From an uncultured Clostridia bacterium (GTDB taxonomy: Bacteria > Bacillota > Clostridia > TANB77 > CAG-508), in contig CANPVM010000001.1 of NCBI GenBank assembly GCA_947581805.1, positions 62,001 to 126,000 of the forward strand: a DNA stretch of 64,000 nucleotides, read 5' to 3'. The notes beneath the pieces were generated by a model. The model did not search any database and was not told where the DNA came from. It saw only the letters and a program-made list of their open reading frames with translations. This document shows, in pieces, positions 29,470 to 38,200 of this stretch (its first letter is position 1; each line of letters opens with the position of its first letter). Position numbers and translations under genes: made by a program.

Positions 29470-29487
29470 TTTCCGCTATAGCGGAAA
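29470..29487. repeat. TCCGCTATAGCGGA palindrome, copy 3
   Basis: TTTCCGCTATAGCGGAAA (core 29472-29485), in the 422-base gap between the Rpn gene and the next gene. No T-run follows on either side, so it is not simply a terminator. Confidence 0.88.
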
Positions 29488-29575
29488 TGTATTGAATTGT
29501 ATTATATACTAGAATAGAATAAAATAAAAAAGTCTGTATGTCTTATATATAAATATATTTACTTTTTTTGTACAC

Positions 29576-29608
29576 AACAAAACCACACGTAATACGTGTG
29601 GTTTTGTT
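29576..29608. terminator. Long hairpin downstream of the foreign-looking membrane gene
   Basis: Arms AACAAAACCACACGT (29576-29590) and ACGTGTGGTTTTGTT (29594-29608) are perfect over 15 bp. It ends 65 bases after the gene stop. The T-tail is weak on the minus strand, so terminator function is probable but not certain. Confidence 0.6.
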
Positions 29609-29673
29609 TGTTGGATGAAGTGGCTTTGCTAACATATACTGCTTAGAAACCATGTGTATTTTTACTGACTATC

Positions 29674-30357
29674 TTACTTAAGTGTCCATAAAGGATATAC
29701 TTCTTCTCCATTTTCATCAGTATAAATAACTCCTACTTCATAAAAAGTTCCTGGTTCTAACACTATTTCAGTATAGTTAGTAAAGTTGTTGTCTTCATCA
29801 ACCCAAAGTTGGATTGTTTTTTTATTAACTTGCAACATAAAAATATTTTCATTGTATGGAATTGCGAATCTGTCTCCTTCTTCAATAATGTAATCGTGAG
29901 GAACATCTGTATATTCCTGAACAATTTCTTGTTTTTTAAGTTTCTCATTCCATACCACTAGGCATACTTCATCGTTACCTTCTTGTGTAGCCCATGTTTC
30001 AAAATCTACCATTTCCACTTCGGGTTCCGGTTCAGGAGTTTCCTCTACCGGTTCTGTAGTTTCTTCTGTGGTATCAGCAGGCTCTGTCTCAACAGGTTCC
30101 TCTGTTTGAACAGGCTCTTCTGTTGCGACAGGCTCTACTGTCTGCTGTGGCTCTTCTGTTTCCTCAGGTTGCTGCACTACGGGAGTGTTGCTTCCCTGCT
30201 GCTGTGAATCGTTGTTTCTTCCTGCAAAGATGCTTACCAGTACAATGGCAAGAATAGCAACTACAGCCACCGCTACAATTACTGCAATAATGATGTTCCG
30301 CTTAGTTTTTGATGTTTCCTCCGATATTAAGTTGTCGTTCCGCATTTCTTTACTCAT
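29674..30357 (-). CDS. Single-pass membrane protein with Pro/Glu/Thr stalk; foreign codon use
   Basis: 227 residues: a cytoplasmic head (1-20), a membrane helix (about 21-45), a stalk of E-P/T-E-E repeats (about 55-118) and a C-terminal globular domain (about 120-227, MVDFETWATQEG to YPLWTLK) of unknown family, likely outside the cell. The DNA is visibly different from its neighbours, richer in GC with CCG, GAG, GTG and GCG codons. It holds two in-frame CGG codons (30342-30340, 30300-30298), which are avoided in the conserved genes here. If CGG caused a +1 shift in this host, the protein would end after ten codons. Recent acquisition is the simplest reading. ATG follows AGGAGG. Confidence 0.75.
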   Translation of the reverse strand: MSKEMRNDNLISEETSKTKRNIIIAVIVAVAVVAILAIVLVSIFAGRNNDSQQQGSNTPVVQQPEETEEPQQTVEPVATEEPVQTEEPVETEPADTTEETTEPVEETPEPEPEVEMVDFETWATQEGNDEVCLVVWNEKLKKQEIVQEYTDVPHDYIIEEGDRFAIPYNENIFMLQVNKKTIQLWVDEDNNFTNYTEIVLEPGTFYEVGVIYTDENGEEVYPLWTLK

Positions 30358-30419
30358 TTTGTTTTTCCTCCTATTTTTAATTAAAAATTAGAAATGTTTA
30401 CTGCTACTAACTATTTACA

Positions 30420-30449
30420 ATTATACCATATTTTTCTAGTAAAAGTCAA
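30420..30449 (-). promoter_or_regulatory. Promoter of the single-pass membrane protein gene
   Basis: Minus strand TTGACT (30449-30444), 18-bp spacer, TATAAT (30425-30420), 63 bases before the start codon at 30357. Confidence 0.7.
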
Positions 30450-30470
30450 TATTTTTAGCATTTTTTTCAT

Positions 30471-30508
30471 AAAAAAGTAAGTAATTATGGAAAATTACTT
30501 ACTTTTTT
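30471..30508 (-). terminator. Terminator of the 1573-residue surface protein gene
   Basis: Arms AAAAAAGTAAGTAATT (30471-30486) and AATTACTTACTTTTTT (30493-30508), 16 bp perfect, T-tailed on both strands. Confidence 0.88.
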
Positions 30509-30521
30509 ATGTTATTTTGCA

Positions 30522-33500
30522 TTATTTCGTTAGAACTTTTTTCTTAATAAAGATAATGCCTCCTATTGTAATTGCTACTGCTACCATTGTAACAATTGCT
30601 ATTACATAGTATATTCCTGCATTTCCAAATGGTGGTAAAATACGAATTACTTCTGCTTTGTCTGAATCTACTTCTTGTGGGTCTTGTGTTGGGTTTTGGT
30701 TTCCAACTATAGAAAATGCCATCTTTCTACCAACCGTGTTGTTTGTTCTTACTATTTCTACTATGTTTTGGTAGGTTAAATCATCTGTTTTATTCTCAGA
30801 AGTAATCAATTGTGTTAATACTAATGGAACACTAATGCTATCGGTAGAATTTCCATCTACTTTATCTTTATATAAACTTGGTACTAAATCTGCTGTTAAT
30901 TTATTGGTTGTAATAATGGTGTTATATTGCTCTAATTGTGTTTTTAACCCTGTATTTACAATACCTAATATATCATCTTTGTTTATTACTTGCCAATCTG
31001 GGTTGTTGTTACTATTAAATTGTAAATTATTTGCAATATAATCTACTACTTGTGTTGCATTTGTTGTTACTACTTTTGAGGTATCTGCTACATTTCCTGT
31101 ATAGTAGAATTTATTGTCTCTATAATCTACTTCTCCTATGTTAGTAACTCTAATATTATAAGTAATTTCTATTGTAGCACCATGCATTAATTCTTCGTCC
31201 ATTGTTAATTGTATTAATCCATATTTTTCCTGATTGTTATTTCTAACTTCTTGTATCATGTTATTTTTGTATGTTACTTCATATGGTTTATGGTCTTTCC
31301 ATAATACATTACTTGCTGCTTGCTTTGTATCAAATAGGATAGAACCATTTGCTAAAGCAAGTTTTATATTAGTCACTTCTTTATTAATTATTAGCTGTGC
31401 TTTTGGTCTTTCTTCTAATCCTAAATCTACATTATTAATTGCATAAGATGCTTTATTTTGTGCCCCTTGATTTTCTGTTCTTGTTGTATCATATTCAAAT
31501 TCTACAACTATTACCCCTGTTTCTGCTGTCATTTGTGTTTGCGCTTTTAATTCATCTATTAATGATTGTAATTGTGTTTTATCGTAAGGTATATTTAAAT
31601 ATGCTGGAACTGTTGTTGCAGAATTTAGTACTTCTGCTATGTGGTTGATTGCATCCTTATCTGAATAATCTATTACTTGATTTCTTCTACTTGCTATATC
31701 TTTTGCATCAGAGACATTTCCTAATTTGTCAGATGCTGTTATATCATATAAGTAAGTTCTCGTTTCATTATTCGATGCATCTTCCTTAAAGGTAGGAATT
31801 TCTATATCTTCTTCTTGTCCATTATTCCCAGTTGATACTCCTTTCCATTGGTAAGTTTTGTTTTGTGTAATACCTGCTTGGTATGTAGTAGATTTATAGT
31901 CTTGTCCATTGTATGATTTAGCATTTAAGCCTACTTGTCCTAAAGTACTATTGACTGCACTATTTACGTCTTTAGTTAAGATTGTTCTTTCACTATCTCC
32001 ATAAATAAACCTTACTACATATTTACCTGGTACAAATGATTTGAATGCATAAGCACCATCATGGTTTCCAGTAAATTCATAATCTTTTACTATACCATAC
32101 TTATCTTTAATAATTGGTGATGTTTGAGCTGCTGTTCCGGAACCTTGTTCAAATGTTCTCCAAATATACTCTGTACCATTGTTCATTAATTCTACTAATT
32201 GAACAGTGACGCCATTAATTCGTGCTTCTTCCTCTTGTCTAATACCATCACCTGTTGCAGTAGCTCCTGGTTTTTCTATTCTTTCATCTTCCCATACAGT
32301 ACCTGTAATAACTCTGTTTGCTGCATCATCACGATATAATCTTAAGCGAATATTTGGTGCTTTATCGGTGTCGTCTTCAAAATTATTATAATTAGGTGCT
32401 TGACCTTTTTGTACATCGTTTGGATTTAAGTTTCCTGGGGTAGAGTCTGCGTCCAATACTCCTGCAGGTGTTCCTCCAACATTTCCTACATTTGGTATTG
32501 TTGTACCTTTTGAATATTGTGTAATATAACCATTAATTTCTGCTATGTTTTCTTTACCTGCATATCCCTCAATATTACCAGTTAGTATATCTTCATCTAA
32601 TTTTAACCACTCTTCTCCATCGATGATATCTTTCTTTACTTTAAAGGTTAGGTATATGTATTCTTTATCGCCTGCACCTAAATATTGATTGTTTAGACCT
32701 TGAATATAAAGTGTTTTGTATCCATTTGATTGCATTTGTGTATCAATTTGTGTCTCAGGGTCATATTTGCTTTTATTTGCTGCATTTACTTGATATACAT
32801 TGCCATTTAATTCAATGTAAGAGCGTTCTGGTACATAGTCAAAGTCTTCATCGTAGTAATCTACAATTTCATCTATTTTTGTATCAATGGTATATGCTTG
32901 ATTTTTTATTGTAATTCTATAAGTTACATATACATTTAATTCATCTTCTTTTGTTTTTCCATAAATTTGGTAATTTTCTCCATAATCACTTACTTTGAAT
33001 TGGTAATCGGATGGATATATTTCTCTTGAGCATTCATCATTGTAATATTTAGCATCAGAAATTCTTACATTAATATCAAAGAATCCATCTTCGTTATTAC
33101 CTGATCTTCTATTTCCGTACGTGTACTCATGTGAAGTTCCATTAATTTCTAAAGTTACTTTTTCAATATCTTTGTTAAGTGCCAAATCTGCTTGTTCTCT
33201 TAGGCTATAACCTTGGTTAATATGATATGCTCCATTATACCAAATTTGAATATTAGCACCTAATAATTCTCGATTAAGCGGTAATGTATTACTGATTACA
33301 AACATATTATTCGTTGGATATGTATCTGTATATGAATTCATTTGACAATGATTTACAAAATTAATCTTATTCATTGTTTCTGCATCACTTGAAGTTTGCA
33401 TTTTTAAGATTCCAAATTCATCGATTACCGCTGTATTAGTTTGTTTGTATGTTCCATCTGTTTGAAGAGTATTACCTAATAAATCGTTTTTTGTATATGT

Positions 33501-35243
33501 TTTACCACCTGCATAGTTCTTAGGCCATGAACCAATTGATGCAAATTGATCATTAAAATTTTCTCTTTCTGCTTTTTTATCAGTACCATTTGAGTTATTG
33601 TTCCAATTACCTATTCCCCATCCATTTGTAGAATCGGTTGGAGATGTATAATAGGTAGGTTGATAGTATAATCCATTATAGGTAAATTTTACATAGTATT
33701 TATACATTGCATTTAGTCCTGTAAAACGATAATTACCATGACTATCTGTTGTTGTAGTACCTATTTGGGTATTATTGTCTGCTCTATATAGTGTTACTTT
33801 TATTCCTGGCATTGGTCTATCTTGACTAGTAGAATAAATACCATCTAATTGAGATTCTTTTCCATCAATAACATCTTCCCATACCGTTCCACCAAGTTCA
33901 ATTTTTATATTAAGTAAGTTTTGTTTTGTGTCTACTGTATAACGAGACCATGTCCTTGAGTCGGATGTTCTATGAGCAGCTCTTTGGGCAGGATATGCAC
34001 TGACTTTTTCTGCATTTACCCATGCTTCTTTCTTATATACATCATACTCTCTTATTTCAGGTATATACACTATATGTCCTTGAGCATCCCTTATTTCATT
34101 TCCTTGGGCATCTCTTGCTGGCACTTGTCTACCAGTTTCTTTTCTTTCATGTCTTACATATTTCCATTCACTTATTGTTCCATATAATTGATATATATCT
34201 CCCGTTCCCTCTAATTCTTCATATGTTGCTGTAACATTTGATAAGTAAGCAAATGTTGCTTTAATTCCTAGACTTGTTGCATTACTGATATTGTTATTGC
34301 TTGCACTAACTTTTACAAAGAATGGCTCCCCTGAACCTGGGTATTTTCTAGTATTAGCACTTTGAAAAATAACTTGTGAAGGCGGTACACTTGCACCTGT
34401 ATTTGTTATTACTTCAATATTTTCTATAAAAGAAAATGTACTATTGTCTGGATAGGTTAATGTATATGGGCCAAGAATATATGCTTGTTCTGCTTGACTA
34501 GCAATTATTTGTGCATTATTAGTAGTAAATCTAACATTATAACCTGCTCCTATGTTGTTTTGTGTATAATAATTGTAGAAATTTACAGCTTCATAATATA
34601 AAGTACTTCCATCTACTTTAGTACCTGTATTATAGGACATATCATTCCATAGACCATATTGAATTGTTGTATCATTTGCAGAATCACTTATGGAACCACT
34701 ATAGTTTCCTGTTTTAAAATTAGTTAACTTGTTTTGCGGACTTACATCATTTCCTGCGCTAAACAAATAAGCTATTGTATTGTTTGTTACTGTTCTTGTA
34801 TTAGCTACATGAAAAGTAGGAGTACATGCCACATATGGTCCTCTAAGTTTTCCTCCATAACCTAGACCATTATTTGTTGAAAAATTTCCATTATAATCTC
34901 TTAATTGTGGAGAATTCGAAGGAATTGGTTTTGCATAGTCTGCTATTTGACTCAAATAATTTGCCAATGCATTTGCTATTGCGTTCTCTATTTCTGTAGT
35001 AATATTTGGATTATTTCTTTCGGCTTCAGTATGTTCACTGTCAAATAACTTTAGTGGCAAGTTTCCTAATATTTCAGCTTGTGTAAACCTAACAGGACCC
35101 CCTTTTTGTCTACAGAAATATCCGTTTTGAGGGTAAATTGGTGTTTGATTATTAGGAGACCATGCAAAGGCTGGTGTAGCTAAAAACAACATAATAAATA
35201 TGAAAATTGCTGTAGTTAATGCTATTTTTATTTTTTTACTCAT
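30522..35243 (-). CDS. Giant surface protein with SdrD-B/Cna-B-like domains, 1573 residues
   Basis: Signal peptide (about 1-28, ending PAFAW), a large N-terminal adhesin-like region, then at least two SdrD-B-type beta-sandwich domains. One starts at GTVWEDVIDGKESQLDG and continues through GIKVTLYRADN and GNYRFTGLNAMYKYYVKF; the other starts at ITGTVWEDERIEKPG and continues through GAYAFKSFVPGKYVVRF. Further DUF11-like segments follow (ITYNIRVTNIGEVDYRDN). The C terminus has a membrane helix followed by FIKKKVLTK. No LPXTG is present. ATG at 35243 follows AAGGAGGTAGA. It is 16 bases after the 1684-residue relative, so the two are co-transcribed. Role: cell-surface adhesion or matrix component, inferred. 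Confidence 0.85.
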   Translation of the reverse strand: MSKKIKIALTTAIFIFIMLFLATPAFAWSPNNQTPIYPQNGYFCRQKGGPVRFTQAEILGNLPLKLFDSEHTEAERNNPNITTEIENAIANALANYLSQIADYAKPIPSNSPQLRDYNGNFSTNNGLGYGGKLRGPYVACTPTFHVANTRTVTNNTIAYLFSAGNDVSPQNKLTNFKTGNYSGSISDSANDTTIQYGLWNDMSYNTGTKVDGSTLYYEAVNFYNYYTQNNIGAGYNVRFTTNNAQIIASQAEQAYILGPYTLTYPDNSTFSFIENIEVITNTGASVPPSQVIFQSANTRKYPGSGEPFFVKVSASNNNISNATSLGIKATFAYLSNVTATYEELEGTGDIYQLYGTISEWKYVRHERKETGRQVPARDAQGNEIRDAQGHIVYIPEIREYDVYKKEAWVNAEKVSAYPAQRAAHRTSDSRTWSRYTVDTKQNLLNIKIELGGTVWEDVIDGKESQLDGIYSTSQDRPMPGIKVTLYRADNNTQIGTTTTDSHGNYRFTGLNAMYKYYVKFTYNGLYYQPTYYTSPTDSTNGWGIGNWNNNSNGTDKKAERENFNDQFASIGSWPKNYAGGKTYTKNDLLGNTLQTDGTYKQTNTAVIDEFGILKMQTSSDAETMNKINFVNHCQMNSYTDTYPTNNMFVISNTLPLNRELLGANIQIWYNGAYHINQGYSLREQADLALNKDIEKVTLEINGTSHEYTYGNRRSGNNEDGFFDINVRISDAKYYNDECSREIYPSDYQFKVSDYGENYQIYGKTKEDELNVYVTYRITIKNQAYTIDTKIDEIVDYYDEDFDYVPERSYIELNGNVYQVNAANKSKYDPETQIDTQMQSNGYKTLYIQGLNNQYLGAGDKEYIYLTFKVKKDIIDGEEWLKLDEDILTGNIEGYAGKENIAEINGYITQYSKGTTIPNVGNVGGTPAGVLDADSTPGNLNPNDVQKGQAPNYNNFEDDTDKAPNIRLRLYRDDAANRVITGTVWEDERIEKPGATATGDGIRQEEEARINGVTVQLVELMNNGTEYIWRTFEQGSGTAAQTSPIIKDKYGIVKDYEFTGNHDGAYAFKSFVPGKYVVRFIYGDSERTILTKDVNSAVNSTLGQVGLNAKSYNGQDYKSTTYQAGITQNKTYQWKGVSTGNNGQEEDIEIPTFKEDASNNETRTYLYDITASDKLGNVSDAKDIASRRNQVIDYSDKDAINHIAEVLNSATTVPAYLNIPYDKTQLQSLIDELKAQTQMTAETGVIVVEFEYDTTRTENQGAQNKASYAINNVDLGLEERPKAQLIINKEVTNIKLALANGSILFDTKQAASNVLWKDHKPYEVTYKNNMIQEVRNNNQEKYGLIQLTMDEELMHGATIEITYNIRVTNIGEVDYRDNKFYYTGNVADTSKVVTTNATQVVDYIANNLQFNSNNNPDWQVINKDDILGIVNTGLKTQLEQYNTIITTNKLTADLVPSLYKDKVDGNSTDSISVPLVLTQLITSENKTDDLTYQNIVEIVRTNNTVGRKMAFSIVGNQNPTQDPQEVDSDKAEVIRILPPFGNAGIYYVIAIVTMVAVAITIGGIIFIKKKVLTK

Positions 35244-35259
35244 TTTTTCTACCTCCTTC

Positions 35260-38200
35260 CTATCTTAATACTTTCTTTTTAATAAAGTATGCTCCTATTC
35301 CAATGGTTGCAACAATTGTAATACTTAAACCTACAAATAGAATAGTTTCACCTGTCTTAACACTAATTAATACATCTGCTGTAGAACTATCATCTTCGTT
35401 TGAAGCTTTATTTCCTTCTATAGAGTCAATATCTTCAATTCCTAAGTCGTTATATGCTTCATAAATTTCTGCTGTATTATGGTATAGTCCTAAGTTTTCT
35501 TCTGTCATTTTCTTTGTTAATAATAAGGTTACCTCTTTTGTTTCTCCTGGGTTAATTAATACATTTGCTAAACTTGAATTATAAAGAGTTCCATTTTCTG
35601 CTACATACCAATCTTTATTTAACTCTGAGCTAAATTTCATTTCTGATGGCATATAGTCTGCAATTTTCTTTACATATCCAGAAATTGCACCTTCATTTGT
35701 TACTGCTATTTTGTATTCTACAAGAATAGTAGTGTCGTTTATTTTGTTTCCTACTAAATCTCTTTTTGCAATTTTAGTTCCAGAAACATCATATACTTTT
35801 GTTTCTGTAGAATCTTGTACTGTTATTTTAGAAACTGTTTTTTCTAGTCTTAAGTCAAATTTTGGATTTTCTACTAATCCTAAATCTATATTATAAATAT
35901 TAGCATTCGTTATTGCTATTTGTTCTGTAATAGCTGCTGCTTTTGTTTCGCCATCAATTGTAATTCTTGTATCAATGGCATCATTATTATTAATTTCGTC
36001 TACTCCCTCTTTTTGATAAGTAGTAGCACTATAGTTTGCTGTATCATATAAGAAGATAACTGTATATAACCCTTGTGAAATGTTATTAAATAAGTAAGTT
36101 CCATCTTCTTCTGTAAATACAGTAAGTACATTTCCTTGTGCATCTCTTACTAATTGACCTGTTGCATTGTTAAATAACATTACTTCTACATTAGAAACTT
36201 TTTCTTCGTTTTCTTCTTTTGTTCCATTATTGTTTGCATCTTTCCATACGGTTCCCATAACTTTTCTTGTTACTTCTTCTGTATCTTGGAAATCATAATT
36301 TACTTTTTGTATTGTATGTGTGATGCTGTTAGTAGTTTTACTACCAATGGTATCTGATGATATAGTAGCTTGATTTGTTATTTTTGTATCTTCTTCTATT
36401 GCTTTTGCTACAACATTGATAATTACTTCTAAAGTTTCTCCTTTTGGAACATTTACATTTACTGTAGTTGTATTTTCACCATTTATATTTGTTATGGTTT
36501 TACTTTCTCCATCTACTGTATATTCTGTGCTTACATATTGTACATTTTCTGGTAATTTATCTTGTACTTTTATATTTCCAGCTAATGTTGCACCTATATT
36601 TTGAATACTAATTTTATAGCTAAAGTTTTCTCCTGTTGTTATAGTAGCCCCATTTGGTATTGTACATGTTTGTGATACTTGAACTGCTTCTTTTGTTATT
36701 TTATCTATCATTGGGTTTGACTCTTCTTGAATTCCACCATCTGCTGATACCGTTGCTATACTAGTAATTGTTTTTTCGTATGTTCCCTCTGGTAATTTAT
36801 TTACTATTGAAGTAATACGAATTGTTTTATTTTGTGTTTGGCTACTTAGTTCTCCTAATTGCACTGTTAATGTTCTTGTTGCTTCGTCATAGGTAATGCC
36901 TTCAGTCAATGTTTCTAATTCTTGTTTTTCTAAGTTGTATTGTTCTATTTCCGCTTTTTCATAGATTAATGTTTCTGGTAATACTACTTTTACTTGTGTA
37001 TTTTGGAATGTTCTATTACTATTGTATGGGTTTACTGAAATATTAAAATTAAATGAGTCTCCTTCATGTAAATCTTCTAGTCCATTTGTAGTAGTTCCTG
37101 TTGAAATATTAAAATATGCATTTTCAACTGTATTTGTTACTGTATTTGATTGAATAGGTTTTGCTAAATCTTTTGCTGTAACTGTTACTGTTGCTGAAGT
37201 TGTAGTTTTATAATCAGAATCTTCGTGTGTAATATCTTCTTTATGATATTTTTTTGTTTCTCCCTCTTCTGTTTCATATGTTTCATAGTGTGATTCATCT
37301 TTACAAATATCATTTAATTGTAATGTGTCTACTATTACCCAAAGGTCTTTTACAATTGTTTCATTTGGTTGTATAGAACCAATTTGATATTCCATTTGTT
37401 CTTTTGAATAGTCTCTTGTATATATTCCTGTTTCTCCGTTATAGAATTCAATATAATTTGTACCATTTGGAATATTTACAGTTGCTACTACATCTTCTGC
37501 TACTTGTTCTCCTATATTTTTTACTGTTACTGTATATTTAATGAATTTACCTGTTTTTACAGCTGTTTCTTGTGCCACGTTTGAAGTAATGTTGGTTTCT
37601 AACACTGGTCCCGTTCCTGTCGATACTCCTAGTCTTGTAGCAACTGCTTTGTCTTGTACTTTTCCGGTTGCTAAGTTGTTGTTAAAGTATGCTACATAAG
37701 TCTCATATGCTTCTTCATTGTGTTGTAATCCTTCTGGAATTTGTGCTTGGTAAGCAAAAGAGATAGCTTCTGCTGTGTTCATTGTATAGTTATTTAAAGT
37801 AATTAAATAAGATTTTACTTTGCTTAAGTCTGCTGGAGATGTTGTCCAACCATTTGCTTTATTTGTTAAGTCTTTGGTTGCCTCTCCATTTTCTGAGTAG
37901 TAAATGGTTACGTTATTTTCGTTTATGCCATTGACTTGAATATTGCTTACTAATGGCATGTCCATAGTAGAACTTAAATCTTCTCCTGTTGTAATATCTT
38001 TATTATTTTCAAATGCTGTTCTTCCTAAAATGCTAATGTCATCAATGGTATTGTTATAATTGTTAATAACATTCATATTGAAAGTTGCATTTCTTGCTTT
38101 TGACATTGTTTCAATAGTAGCTGTTTTTTCTTCTCCACTAATGGATGTTAAAGTTTGTGCTCCTTCTGCATAGTTTGAAATTTCACTAGTTGTTACTACT

